Notes: generated by a model from the letters alone, not told the origin. A stretch of 64,000 nt of DNA from Actinomyces sp. AC-20-1 (GCF_023369555.1 NZ_JACJVC010000004.1:124001-188000), one strand, 5' to 3'. Positions 43,031 through 52,192 are shown, counted from the stretch's first letter. Translations and numbers: made by a program.

Positions 43031-44487
43031 AGCAGCCCCAGGGCGCCCCAGAGCGGGGGCATGAGCAGGACGAGCAGGACGGTGCCGACGACGCCGACGA
43101 CGACGCCGACCTTGGCCATGTCCGCGGTGCTGACCTCGCCGGTGGCGTAGGCGATGGCGTTGGGGGGCGTGGAGATCGGCAGGCTCATGCCCAGCGAGCA
43201 GGCCAGGGCGAGGACGACGGCGATGGTGACGGGCTCGAGGCCGTCGATGCCGGTGGCCAGGCCCATCGCCAGCGGGATGAGGAGGTTGGAGGCGGCGGAG
43301 TGGCTGATGACGTTGGACATGCCCAGACCCAGGGCCCCCATGACGATGACGACGACGAGGGCCGGCATGGCGCCCCAGTCGAAGAGGCTGAGGATCCAGG
43401 CGTCCAGGCCGGTGGCGCCCACGCCGTCGCCGAGCGCGATGCCGCCGGCGACGAGCCACAGGACGGGCCAGGAGAGCCGGCCGATGTCGTCGCCGCCCAT
43501 GACCTGGGTGACGAGCAGGGCGACGACGGCGAGGAAGCCGACGACGTTGGCGTTGACCCCGTGCAGGGACTCGGTCATCCACGCCAGGATGACGCAGCCG
43601 GCGATGACGTAGAAGGTGACGGCCTTGCGGTCGGTGGCCCAGGAGGCCTTCATGTCGAGCTCGATGCCCAGTCCCTTGGGGATGAACAGGGTGATGAGCA
43701 GCAGCCAGGCGCCGATGAGGATGACGACCATGAGGGGCACGGCCATGACCATCCAGGAGGCGAAGGAGATGTGGTAGCCGCGCTCGGCCAGGGCCCCCAG
43801 GGCGATGGCGTTGGGGGGCGTGCCCACGGGGGTGCCGATGCCCCCGACGTTGGCGGCCACGGGGATCGACAGGGCCAGGCCCGCGCGGGGCCTGCCGGAG
43901 GGCAGCGCCCCGAGGATGGGGATGATGACGGCGAACATGGTGGCCGTGGTCGCCGTGTTGGACATGAACATGCTCAGCAGGGCGGTGATGACCATGAGGC
44001 CGAGGACGGTGGTGCGCGCCGAGCCGGTGAAGGGCTTGATGAGGACGGCCGCGAGGTTCTTGTCCAGGTGGTACTTGGCGGCGCCGTCGGCGATGAGGAA
44101 GCCGCCGAGGAAGAGGATGATGACAGGGTTGGCCAGCGCCCCGAGGAACTTGGAGTAGGCGGTGGCGTCCTCGGGCACGGGCAGGAGCGCCTGGTTGGAC
44201 ACGAGCAGGACCTCGAGCCCGATGACGAGGACGGCGGTGGCGACGAGGGGGATGGCCTCGGTGACCCACAGGACGATCGCGAGGAGGAAGATCGCGAGCA
44301 TGCGCTCGCCCATGCCGTCGAGGTCGGGCACGTCGAGGACGAGCGGCAGGAGGAAGGCGAGCACCCCGAGGACGAGGCCGGTCACCTGCTTCCTGCTCAT
44401 GGGCTCCCTGCGGGCGGGACGGGAGGCGGTGGTGCGGCGGTCGCGCACGGCGGCGGGCCTGGAACGGCGCACGGACGGCGTCGGCAT
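43027..44487 (-). CDS. DASS/SLC13-family anion symporter
   Basis: A 486-residue membrane protein with about 11-12 helices. The duplicated family motifs are clear: FMSNTATTATMFA and GGIGTPVGTPPNAIALG in the first half, SHSAASNLL and PISTPPNAIAYATGE in the second, which form the sodium/carboxylate sites. The family takes up C4-dicarboxylates, citrate, sulfate or phosphate; the doubled TPPN and SNT motifs favour a carboxylate. ATG 44487 follows GAGGAAGGAAGACC. First gene of a coupled operon with the histidine kinase and response regulator. A TAGGAT -10-like box lies at 44559-44554 on the minus strand. Confidence 0.92.
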   Translation of the reverse strand: MPTPSVRRSRPAAVRDRRTTASRPARREPMSRKQVTGLVLGVLAFLLPLVLDVPDLDGMGERMLAIFLLAIVLWVTEAIPLVATAVLVIGLEVLLVSNQALLPVPEDATAYSKFLGALANPVIILFLGGFLIADGAAKYHLDKNLAAVLIKPFTGSARTTVLGLMVITALLSMFMSNTATTATMFAVIIPILGALPSGRPRAGLALSIPVAANVGGIGTPVGTPPNAIALGALAERGYHISFASWMVMAVPLMVVILIGAWLLLITLFIPKGLGIELDMKASWATDRKAVTFYVIAGCVILAWMTESLHGVNANVVGFLAVVALLVTQVMGGDDIGRLSWPVLWLVAGGIALGDGVGATGLDAWILSLFDWGAMPALVVVIVMGALGLGMSNVISHSAASNLLIPLAMGLATGIDGLEPVTIAVVLALACSLGMSLPISTPPNAIAYATGEVSTADMAKVGVVVGVVGTVLLVLLMPPLWGALGLL

Positions 44488-44636
44488 GGTCTTCCTTCCT
44501 CGGGCCCCGCGGTCGGGGTGCGGGGTTCCCGGCCTCAGCGCCGGGACAGGCCGATCCTATGCGGTCGATCACAGGTGCGTCAGTGTTCGGGGTGTTCTCG
44601 AGACGCGGCCCGGTGGGACTGTGGGGCCAGTGGGGC

Positions 44637-45539
44637 TCAGGCTCCCAGGAGGCGGCGCAGCCAGGGGTCGACCGCCCGGTGGAAGGCCTGAGGGTCGCTG
44701 CGGCGCACGTCGTGACCGGCGCCGGGCACGAGGACGGGCTCGACCCACGGGTTGCCCAGGCGGCGCAGGAGCGCCAGGCCCTCGGTGCCCACGCGGGCCG
44801 AGCCCGGGCGGTCGCCGGTGACGAGCAGGGTCGGGACCGCGAGCGCCGCCATGGCCTGCTCCCAGGGGACCTCGGGGGCGACGACGCCGGTGGTGAGCAG
44901 GGCGGGGTCGGTGCGCTGCTGGGCCCAGAGGCCGGCCAGGGCCTCGGAGCCGGGCACCTCGTCGTCGTCCAGGGCCCGGGCCAGGGCGGCGGGCAGGTCG
45001 GTGAGGTCCCGGGCGCGCAGCCGGGCCCGGGCGGCGCCGCGGGCGCGCAGCTCGTCGGGACCGCGGGTGCCGTAGCGGGCGGGGTCGATGAGGACGGCTC
45101 CGCTGAGCAGGTCGGGGCGCCGGGCGGCGGCGACCATGGCGGTGGCGGCCCCCATGGAGTGCCCGACGACGACGGGGCGGGTCTCGGCGTCCGGCAGGCC
45201 GGCGCTGCGGCGGGCGCGGCGCTCCTGGGCGAGGTCGGCCAGGGCGTGCAGGAGGTCGTCGAGGAGGATGCCACCGGCGTCGGACAGCTCCTCCTCGCTC
45301 CACCGGGGGGACAGGCCGTGCCCGCGGGCGTCGAGGGCGATGACCCGGTAGCCGGCTGCGGCCCAGTGCTCGAGGGCGTCGGAGGCGGAGGCGGCGCAGG
45401 CGGTGATGCCGTGGAGGTAGACGAGGGTGGGGGCGCCGGGGGCGCCGAGGACGTAGCGGGCCAGCGGGCGGCGGGGCGGGGGCGGCGCAGGGCGGCGGAG
45501 CGGGGCGGGCGGTTCGGCCTGGGCGGAGGTCTCGGGCAC
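44637..45539 (-). CDS. alpha/beta-fold hydrolase
   Basis: A 300-residue serine hydrolase. The oxyanion-hole segment is [14 protein letters not shown], the nucleophile elbow GHSMGAATA (Ser near residue 127), the acid is probably in [11 protein letters not shown] and the histidine in [13 protein letters not shown] lid of about 70 residues between strands 6 and 7 contains Arg/Ala-rich helices. The N-terminus (about 25 residues) is Pro-rich. The start is GTG 45539, divergent from luxS with only 38 bp between the starts, so their promoters overlap. The substrate is not predictable: esters, lactones and haloalkanes are all possible in this fold. Confidence 0.85.
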   Translation of the reverse strand: MPETSAQAEPPAPLRRPAPPPPRRPLARYVLGAPGAPTLVYLHGITACAASASDALEHWAAAGYRVIALDARGHGLSPRWSEEELSDAGGILLDDLLHALADLAQERRARRSAGLPDAETRPVVVGHSMGAATAMVAAARRPDLLSGAVLIDPARYGTRGPDELRARGAARARLRARDLTDLPAALARALDDDEVPGSEALAGLWAQQRTDPALLTTGVVAPEVPWEQAMAALAVPTLLVTGDRPGSARVGTEGLALLRRLGNPWVEPVLVPGAGHDVRRSDPQAFHRAVDPWLRRLLGA

Positions 45540-45577
45540 GCCCCCATCCTGCCGCGCCGCCCGCCTACCCTGGGACC

Positions 45578-46090
45578 ATGAGCGAGCAGAACGAGTCGTG
45601 CACCCTGACCGACGGCCCCCGGATGAACGTCGAGTCCTTCAACCTCGACCACACGAAGGTCGTCGCGCCCTTCGTGCGGGTGGCGGACCGCAAGCACCTG
45701 CCCGGCGGGGACGAGCTCGTGAAGTACGACGTGCGCTTCTGCCAGCCCAATGTCGAGCACCTGGGGATGCGGGCCGTGCACTCCATCGAGCACCTGGTGG
45801 CCGAGCTCATGCGCAACCACACGGACCGGCTCGTGGACTTCTCGCCGATGGGCTGCCAGACGGGCTTCTACGCCCTGACCCTCGGCGTCGAGCCTCAGGA
45901 GCTCACGGCGCTGCTCGAGGTGACCCTGCGGGACGTGCTGGAGGCCGAGGAGGTCCCGGCGGCGAACGAGGTCCAGTGCGGCTGGGGGGCGAACCACAGC
46001 CTGGCTGAGGCGCAGGAGGCGGTGCGGGCCTTCCTGGCCGAGCGCGACCAGTGGGACGTCGTCGTGCCCGACGGCGGGGGCGCGGCCTGA
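45578..46090 (+). CDS. luxS: S-ribosylhomocysteine lyase (AI-2 synthesis)
   Basis: A 170-residue metalloenzyme that cleaves S-ribosylhomocysteine to homocysteine and DPD, the AI-2 precursor. Metal ligands are His68 and His72 in VHSIEHL plus Cys134 in VQCGWG; Glu71 and Cys93 (MGCQTGFY) are the catalytic residues. [15 protein letters not shown] is the standard N-terminus. A TACCCT box at 45566-45571 ends 6 nt before the ATG without Shine-Dalgarno, so the mRNA may be leaderless. The preceding enzyme of this activated-methyl cycle, MTA/SAH nucleosidase, is encoded at 53053. Confidence 0.98.
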   Translation: MSEQNESCTLTDGPRMNVESFNLDHTKVVAPFVRVADRKHLPGGDELVKYDVRFCQPNVEHLGMRAVHSIEHLVAELMRNHTDRLVDFSPMGCQTGFYALTLGVEPQELTALLEVTLRDVLEAEEVPAANEVQCGWGANHSLAEAQEAVRAFLAERDQWDVVVPDGGGAA

Positions 46091-46116
46091 GGCGCCGGGA
46101 CCGGGAGGAGCCGGCC

Positions 46117-46490
46117 ATGGTCTCTGGGACGGTGCCCGGCTCCGCCCTGCCCGGTGCGGGCGAGCTGCTGGCGCCCGGGAGCGTCGTCATGATGACGACC
46201 TCGGGTGCCGGGGGCCGCGCAGCCGCCCGGTGACGGTGTTCGCGGACCCGCTGGGCCGCAGCGGGAGGGTGTGCGTGCTGGCGACGTCGGGGACCGCGAA
46301 GGTGAGGCAGGTGGGGCTGCTGCCCCGGGCCACGCTCAGCGGGCCGACGCCGGCCCCGCACAGGGGCTGGTTCAGTGCGGAGGCCGACGTCGAGGTGGAG
46401 GCTGCGCCGCAGGTGGCGCCCGGTGCGGTGCGGATGGGGCTGAGGCTGACGGCCGTGCGCGTGTGGACGGTGCTGGACGAGGGCCCCTAA
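46117..46490 (+). pseudogene. frameshifted PNPOx-like (flavin/pyridoxamine-phosphate oxidase fold) gene
   Basis: ATG 46117 follows GGGAGGAG and opens a 38-codon frame (MVSGTVPGSALPG...) that stops at 46231. Its end resembles the first strand of the split-barrel fold (SVVMMTTSGAGG). The following frame continues it as PRSRPVTVFADPLGRSGRVC and KVRQVGLLPRATLSG, the SRPV and K-R pattern of PNPOx/general-stress-protein-26-like proteins. Adding one G to the G5 run at 46210-46214 joins both into one protein of about 124 residues. It therefore looks like a single-base deletion in a homopolymer: a pseudogene, a phase-variable tract or a sequencing error. A GTG at 46230 could start the second part alone. 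Confidence 0.55.
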
Positions 46491-46531
46491 CGACAACCGC
46501 GTCGACGAGCTGCCCCTGCCCTGAGACCCCG

Positions 46532-46603
46532 CCCAGCTCCTCGGTTCGCGCTCGAGCTCCCTGGAAGTTTGCCGTACGTTCGAGCGCAAACCGAGGAGCT
46601 GGG
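46532..46603 (-). repeat. dispersed palindromic repeat, family A copy 3 (reverse orientation)
   Basis: A 24-bp arm at 46532-46555 (beginning CCCAGCTCCTCGGTTCGCGC) against 46580-46603 with one mismatch. Read on the minus strand, the interior (ACGTACGGCAAACTTCCAGGG) matches copy 1. It lies between the frameshifted PNPOx-like gene and the YhgE/Pip gene, which converge, so it can terminate both. Confidence 0.8.
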
Positions 46604-46608
46604 GCGCG

Positions 46609-49221
46609 TCAGGCGGGGACGACGTCGGGGCTGCCCTGACGGCGCAGCGCCTCGAGGCTCGTCGCCCGGCGGCGCCTGACCGCCAGTGTGAGCACGAGGA
46701 CGCTCGCCACCGCCCACGCACCGAGCACGGCGAGCGCACCGCCCACCCCGGTGCTCCCGGCCGCTCCGAGCACCACGCCGCGCAGCGTCTGCGCGAGGAC
46801 CGTGGCCGGAAGGACCTCGGCCAGGCCCGCCAGCACCCCGGTCGGCACGGACATCACGATGACGGCCTGCAGGACGAGCAGGAGCAGGGAGACGGCCGTG
46901 CCGGCACGGTTGCCGAGCGCCGCGACCAGCGCCGCGTGCAGCGCCGTCATCGCCAGGGCGCCGACGACGGCGAGGGCACCGACCCGGGCCACCGCCCCGG
47001 CCCCACCGACCTCAACCCCGGCCAGGAGCATGGCGGCCACGAGGAGCACCGCCTGGACCACGGCGAGCGCCAGGGCGGGCCGCAGCTCTGTGACCGCCAG
47101 GCGGGCCGGCGTCATGGCCGACTCGACCCGGCGGCGGGTGAGCACCCCCAGGCCGGCGACGCACACGAGCGCACCGACCCACAGGGCCAGGGCGACCGCG
47201 CCCGGCGCCACCGAGGTGCGCTCGTCGGCCCCCGTCGCACCGGTGGCGTCGACGGCGACGGGCTGGGCGAGCGCCCCGGCCAGGGCGGAGGCCTCCTCCT
47301 CGGTGTAGGAGGGCAGGGCCTGCGCGGCAGTACCGATGCCGTCGGAGAGCTGGGTGGCTCCGTCCGCGAGGTCCGCGGAGCCGGTGACGAGCCCGCCGGT
47401 GCCCTCAGTGAGGCGGGAGGCGCCGTCGGACAGCTGCGTGGCCCCGTCCGAGGCGGAGGCGGCCCCGCTCGACAGGGTGGTGACCCCGCTGGTGAGGCTC
47501 GTGAGCCCGTCCGCGAGCGAGACAGCGCCCTGGCTCACCTGCGAGGCGCCGCCGCTCAGGCTCGTCGCACCGGTGGACAGGCCGGCCGCCCCCTCGGAGA
47601 GCGTCGAGGCGCCGGAGGCGAGGGAGGAGGTGCCGGCAGCCAGGCTCGTCGCGCCGGTGGACAGGCCGGTGGCCCCGTCCGTGAGCGCGGTGCCCTGGGC
47701 GGCGAGTGTGTTGAGCACGCCCGTGACGCTGGCCCCGGTGCCGGTGGCCGGGTCGTAGACGTCGGTGGCGGAGCCCAGCCCGGCGGCGAGGGAGGTGGCG
47801 CCGCTGGAGGCGGAGGCGGCGCCGTCGGCGATGGCCGGCATCGTCTCCTGCAGGGAGGTGGCGCCGACGGCGAGGGCGCTCACGCCGTCGGAGACACCGG
47901 TGCCGCCGGCCACCAGGGTGTTGAGGCCGCCGAGGACGGTGCCCGAGGCGGCCGTGTCCTCGGTGGTGCCCAGTGCGCCGACCACCTGGGCGAGCATGGC
48001 GCAGGTGGCATCGGTGTCACCGTGCTCGGCGACGCACTGGCTGTGGGCCGAGGCCGCCAGGGTGGTGGCCTGCCCCAGGCCGTCCGCGGCGGCGGACACC
48101 CCGGTGACGTAGTCGCTCACGCCGGTGGAGGCGGTGGCGGCCCCGGCCGCGAGCGCGTTGACGCCGCCGTACAGGGTGGAGGAGGTGGCGTCGTCGGTGG
48201 CGGTGCCGACGCCGACGCTGAGCTGGACGAGACCGGTGGAGAGGTCGCCGGCCCCAGGGGCGACCCGGGTGGCCAGGGTGGTGCGGAGCTGCCCGACGGC
48301 GGTGACGTAGCTGGTGACGCCGTCGGCGAGGGTGCTGGCGCCGGTGACGAGGTCGCCGGCCCCGCCGTCGAGGTCGGTGGCGCCCTCGGACAGGGTGCCC
48401 GCCCCGGTGGCGAGGTCGCCGGCGCCGGCCGCGAGGGTGGAGGCGCCGTCGGCCAGCGTCGTCGTGGCACCGGAGAGGGTGGTGGCGCCGGTGGAGGCGG
48501 AGGCGGCCCCGGTGGCGAGCCGGTCGACGCCGGCGCTGAGCCGGGTCAGGCCGTCGGCGAGGTCGGTGGCGCCGTCGGAGAGCGTGCCGGCGCCCTCGTC
48601 CAGAGCGGTGGCGCCGTCGGAGAGCGTGCCCGCCCCGTCGGCCAGGGCGGTGGCGCCCTCGGAGATGAGGCCGACCTGCTCGCTCATCGTGGTCATGCCT
48701 GTGAGGGAGCCGTTGAGGTAGGCCACTGAGACGGTCGTGCCCAGCGAGTCGGCGGCGGCGGAGACGATGTCCGCGCTGGCGGCGGCCACGGCCTGGGAGG
48801 CGGAGCCGGTGGTGGTGACCTGGACGGTGGCGGGGGTCGCGGTCCCGGCCAGGGTGTCGACGATGGACTGGCTGAAGCCGTGGGGGATGGTGATGACGAC
48901 GTCGTAGGTGCCGTCGGCCAGGCCCTGGGAGGCGGCCTCAGCGCTGACGACCTCGTAGTCGAGGACGCCGGTGGAGGCGCCGGTGGTGGACCGGGCGGTG
49001 AGGGCGGCCGCGGGGTCGGTGAGGCGGCCGACGAGCATGCGCCCGGCGGGCAGGGGCTGCCCGCCGGCGGTGGTGGCCCCGGTGCCGTCGTCGTTGACGA
49101 TGGCGGCGGGGATGGCGGCGGCCTCGGCGGTGGGGGTCTGGGCGGCGGAGACGACCAGGAGCCCGGCGAGGGCGGGCAGGAGGACGACGAGGACGGCGAG
49201 GATAAGGGGGCGGCGCTTCAT
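46609..49221 (-). CDS. YhgE/Pip-type membrane protein with long repetitive coiled domain
   Basis: An 870-residue protein. Residues 1-30 form a membrane segment, and about 45-170 the YhgE/Pip N-domain (AAIVNDDGTG, YDVVITIPHGFSQSIVDTL). Residues about 185-650 are a long heptad-like repeat rich in L-x-x-G-A-x-x-L (GATALADGAGTLSDGATALD and many variants). The C-terminus has about six membrane helices (ALALWVGALVCVAGLGVLTR onward), as in Pip/YhgE and the ABC-2 fold. Pip is a phage-infection protein in lactococci; other members accompany type VII secretion or export. Its ATG overlaps the stop of the MMPL gene (ATGA), so both are made together under TetR control. Confidence 0.88.
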   Translation of the reverse strand: MKRRPLILAVLVVLLPALAGLLVVSAAQTPTAEAAAIPAAIVNDDGTGATTAGGQPLPAGRMLVGRLTDPAAALTARSTTGASTGVLDYEVVSAEAASQGLADGTYDVVITIPHGFSQSIVDTLAGTATPATVQVTTTGSASQAVAAASADIVSAAADSLGTTVSVAYLNGSLTGMTTMSEQVGLISEGATALADGAGTLSDGATALDEGAGTLSDGATDLADGLTRLSAGVDRLATGAASASTGATTLSGATTTLADGASTLAAGAGDLATGAGTLSEGATDLDGGAGDLVTGASTLADGVTSYVTAVGQLRTTLATRVAPGAGDLSTGLVQLSVGVGTATDDATSSTLYGGVNALAAGAATASTGVSDYVTGVSAAADGLGQATTLAASAHSQCVAEHGDTDATCAMLAQVVGALGTTEDTAASGTVLGGLNTLVAGGTGVSDGVSALAVGATSLQETMPAIADGAASASSGATSLAAGLGSATDVYDPATGTGASVTGVLNTLAAQGTALTDGATGLSTGATSLAAGTSSLASGASTLSEGAAGLSTGATSLSGGASQVSQGAVSLADGLTSLTSGVTTLSSGAASASDGATQLSDGASRLTEGTGGLVTGSADLADGATQLSDGIGTAAQALPSYTEEEASALAGALAQPVAVDATGATGADERTSVAPGAVALALWVGALVCVAGLGVLTRRRVESAMTPARLAVTELRPALALAVVQAVLLVAAMLLAGVEVGGAGAVARVGALAVVGALAMTALHAALVAALGNRAGTAVSLLLLVLQAVIVMSVPTGVLAGLAEVLPATVLAQTLRGVVLGAAGSTGVGGALAVLGAWAVASVLVLTLAVRRRRATSLEALRRQGSPDVVPA

Positions 49222-52031
49222 GCGTGGACCTCGGTCTCTTCAGTGGCGGTGCGGGTGGTGGTCTGCGGGCCGTCCGAGGCCCGTGAGGGCGCCCGGAACA
49301 GGTGGGCGGTGCCGTCGGCGTCGACGTCGACGAGGCTGGTGACCTCGACGTCGCAGCCGGCGGGCGGGGCGAGGGGCGCCTCGGCGCCGACGGTGACGAT
49401 GACGGCGGTGCCGTCGGCGGCGAGCCGCGCCACGCGCCCCCAGCGCCGCTGTCCCGGGTCGTCGACGACGACAAGCCGCACGCGCGGGTCCACGGGGTCG
49501 TCGTAGGCGTGGACGGCGGTGGTGACGGACTGGATGGCGGCGGTGCCGTCGGGCAGGACGTGCCCGCCGACGACGAGGACGCCGCCGCTGGGCTGCAGGC
49601 GCCCGCCCACGAGCGCGGCCAGGGCGCGGCGCGAGAGGGAGCGGGAGGTGCGCACGAGGGCGACCTCGCCGGGAGCGAGGGTGAGGTCGAGCCCGGCCAG
49701 GGCGGCGCCGTCGGCGTCGGTGGCGCTCACGCCGTCGGCGCGCAGGACGACCTCGCCGTGCTCGGCGGTCCAGGCCTCGTGCTCGAGGGTGCGGGCCAGG
49801 CCCTCGCCCTCGACGTCGATGACGGGCAGCTGGCGCTCGAGCCAGCGAGGCAGCCACCAGGCCCGGGGGCCCAGCGCGCTCATGAGGGCAGGGATGAGGG
49901 TCATGCGCACGACGAAGGCGTCCACGGCGATGCCGACGGTCAGGGCGATGGCGATCGGCTTGATCTGGACGAGCTCGGCGGGGATGAAGCCGGCGAAGAC
50001 GGCGGTCATGATGACGGCGGCGGCTCCGACGACCGTCGCGGAGCCGGTGAAGCCGGTCTCGACGGCCCGCTGGGAGATCGCGCGGGCCTCGTCGTGGCGG
50101 CCGGCGGCGACGGCGGCCGGGCCGCCGCCGTGGATCCACTCCTCGCGCATGCGTGAGACGAGGAAGACCTCGTAGTCCATGGCGAGGCCGAAGAGGACGC
50201 CCATGACGATGACCGGCATGAAGGAGATGACGGCGCCGACCTTGGTGACGCCGAGGGGGTCCGCGAGCCACCCCCAGCCGAAGACGGCCCCGGCGACGCC
50301 CATGCCGGCGGCCAGTGAGCCGAGGTAGCCCAGGGTCGCGGTCACGGGCACGGCCAGGGAGCGGAAGACGACCATGAGGAGCAGGAGGGACAGTCCGACG
50401 ACGACGAGCCCGAAGGGCAGCAGGGCGCTGTTGAGGGACTCGGCGACGTCGATGGCGACGGCGGTCTGGCCGGTGACCATGAGGTGGGTGGTGCCCAGCT
50501 CCTCCTGCCACTGGGCGGCGCGGTCGCGGATCGTGTGGACGACGGCCTCGGTGCGCTCGTCCGCCTGGCCGTGGGTGGGGCGGATCTGGACGAGGGCGAG
50601 GGTGGCGTCCTGGTTGGGGGTGGCCATGGCGACGTCGTCGACGCCGTCGATGGCCTCGAGGCGCTGGGACAGGTCCTCGACGACACCGAGGGGGTCGGTG
50701 GAGGTGGTGATGTCGGCGATGACGATGATGGGTGAGTTGTAGCCGTCGCCGTAGGCCTCGGCGATGGCGTCGTAGGTGTCGCGGGCCTGGGTGCCCTTGG
50801 GCTCGAAGCCGTTGTCGGTGAGGGCGAGCCTGAGACCGGTGACCGGGACGGCGGCGACGGCGAGGAGGGCGACGACGGCCGCGATGGACAGCCAGGGGTG
50901 GCGGGTGACGCCCCGCACCCAGCGGGTGGCGGCGCCGGGGCGGCTGGAGGTGCTGCGGGCGGCGCGCCTGCGAGGGCGCAGGCGCTCGCCGAGCAGGCCG
51001 ATGAGGGCGGGCACGACGGTGAGGGAGACGAGCACGGCGCAGGCGACGACGGCCGCGGAGGCGATGCCCATGGTGGTGAGGAAGGGGATGCGGGCGACGG
51101 CGAGGCCGCACAGGGCGACGATGACGGTGGTGCCGGCGAAGACGACGGCGGAGCCGGCGGTGGCGGTGGCCCGTCCGGCGGCGTCGGCGCCGCTGACGCC
51201 GCCGGCCAGGTACTCGCGGGCCCGGGAGATGATGAACAGGGCGTAGTCGATGCCGACGGCGAGGCCGATCATGACGGCGAGGACCGGGGTGACGGAGTTG
51301 ACGTCGATGGTGTTGGCGACGGCGAGGATGCCGAGCATGCCGGTGGCGACGCCGAAGAAGGCGGCGACGAGCGGGGCGCCGGCGACGAGCACGGAGCCGA
51401 AGGTGAGGAGAAGGACGACGAAGGCGATGACGACGCCGACGAGCTCCTGGGGGCCGATGCCGAGGCTGACGGTGGCGCCGATGGTGCCGGAGGACTGGAT
51501 GGCCAGGCCGGGGTCGGCGGCCCGGGTGGTCTCGATGAGGTCGGCGAGGTCGGCGGACAGGCGCTGAGCGGCGCCGGTGCCGGCGCCGGAGGTGAGGGAG
51601 CCGATGCTGGCGTCGGCCTGGACCTGGGCCAGGACGTGGGCGCCGTCGTCGGAGACGGTGGAGCTGGAGGCGGGGGTCGCGGTGGTGGTGTCGGCCTCGG
51701 AGCCGAAGGGGTGGGTGACGGCGGCGACGCCCTCGAGGGCGCCGGCGGCGTCGATGAAGCCGTCGATGGTGGCGCGGTGGGCCTCGATGTCGCCGTCCTG
51801 GGCGGTGAAGAGGACCTGCTCGGAGGTGCCGGCGGCCTGGGGGAGGCGGTTGGCGAGGACGTCGAGGCCCTCCATGGACTCGACGTCGTTGATGGTGAAG
51901 GCGCTGGAGAGGTTGACGCCGGTGGCGCCGACGAGGCCCCCGAGGGCGGCGACGACGACGAGCCAGAGGGCGAGGACGCGGGCGGCGTGCTGGGCGCACC
52001 AGCGTCCGAGGCTGTGGAGAAGGGCGGACAA
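49218..52031 (-). CDS. MMPL/RND-family transporter with C-terminal degenerate ABC ATPase-like domain
   Basis: A 937-residue transporter. TTG 52031 is chosen because AAAGGAAG lies 4 nt upstream. It has 11-12 helices in two RND halves, each with a soluble extracellular domain; proton-relay motifs are in GLAVGIDYALFIISRAREYL and FGLAMDYEVFLVSRMREEW (Asp-Tyr pairs). The unusual part is residues about 761-890: LAGLDLTLAPGEVALVRTSR and LVGGRLQPSGGVLVVGGHVL follow the start of an ABC ATPase, and RLVVVDDPGQ resembles Walker B, but the Walker A GxxGxGK is gone and no LSGGQ is present. It is likely a non-catalytic module. It probably exports a lipid or drug, with the YhgE/Pip partner. Confidence 0.88.
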   Translation of the reverse strand: MSALLHSLGRWCAQHAARVLALWLVVVAALGGLVGATGVNLSSAFTINDVESMEGLDVLANRLPQAAGTSEQVLFTAQDGDIEAHRATIDGFIDAAGALEGVAAVTHPFGSEADTTTATPASSSTVSDDGAHVLAQVQADASIGSLTSGAGTGAAQRLSADLADLIETTRAADPGLAIQSSGTIGATVSLGIGPQELVGVVIAFVVLLLTFGSVLVAGAPLVAAFFGVATGMLGILAVANTIDVNSVTPVLAVMIGLAVGIDYALFIISRAREYLAGGVSGADAAGRATATAGSAVVFAGTTVIVALCGLAVARIPFLTTMGIASAAVVACAVLVSLTVVPALIGLLGERLRPRRRAARSTSSRPGAATRWVRGVTRHPWLSIAAVVALLAVAAVPVTGLRLALTDNGFEPKGTQARDTYDAIAEAYGDGYNSPIIVIADITTSTDPLGVVEDLSQRLEAIDGVDDVAMATPNQDATLALVQIRPTHGQADERTEAVVHTIRDRAAQWQEELGTTHLMVTGQTAVAIDVAESLNSALLPFGLVVVGLSLLLLMVVFRSLAVPVTATLGYLGSLAAGMGVAGAVFGWGWLADPLGVTKVGAVISFMPVIVMGVLFGLAMDYEVFLVSRMREEWIHGGGPAAVAAGRHDEARAISQRAVETGFTGSATVVGAAAVIMTAVFAGFIPAELVQIKPIAIALTVGIAVDAFVVRMTLIPALMSALGPRAWWLPRWLERQLPVIDVEGEGLARTLEHEAWTAEHGEVVLRADGVSATDADGAALAGLDLTLAPGEVALVRTSRSLSRRALAALVGGRLQPSGGVLVVGGHVLPDGTAAIQSVTTAVHAYDDPVDPRVRLVVVDDPGQRRWGRVARLAADGTAVIVTVGAEAPLAPPAGCDVEVTSLVDVDADGTAHLFRAPSRASDGPQTTTRTATEETEVHA

Positions 52032-52074
52032 CGCGCTTCCTTTCTGGGTGCCCGGGTGACGGGGCAAAACTTCC

Positions 52075-52105
52075 GTACATGAATGTACTCGATACACTTC
52101 TGTAT
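52075..52105. promoter_or_regulatory. two tandem TetR-type operators
   Basis: GTACAT-GA-ATGTAC (52075-52088) and ATACA-CTTC-TGTAT (52092-52105) are palindromes whose centres are 17 bp apart, and together they form a larger imperfect palindrome (CTTCCGTACA...TGTATGGAAG). They lie in the divergent gap, 44 bp from the MMPL start and 88 bp from the TetR start, so TetR is expected to repress both directions. Confidence 0.75.
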
Positions 52106-52192
52106 GGAAGTCCGTGGGGCTGTGACTCCCCGGACACCGGCCCACCGTCGACCGAGCCCGCTACCCTGACCCCACCCGTCCCCGGAGAAGAC

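Noticed and set aside
41036-45997. A 1653-codon open frame running through the kinase, transporter and hydrolase genes on the minus strand
   Set aside because: Only the part to 43030 is the histidine kinase. The rest is low-complexity Arg/Pro/Ala translation that overlaps the DASS transporter and alpha/beta hydrolase genes in another frame, a common effect of high GC third positions.
47300-48720. DNA repeats seen in the YhgE/Pip gene as a possible tandem-repeat locus
   Set aside because: The nucleotide similarity follows from the repeated L-x-x-G-A-x-x-L protein motif; units differ in sequence and are coding.
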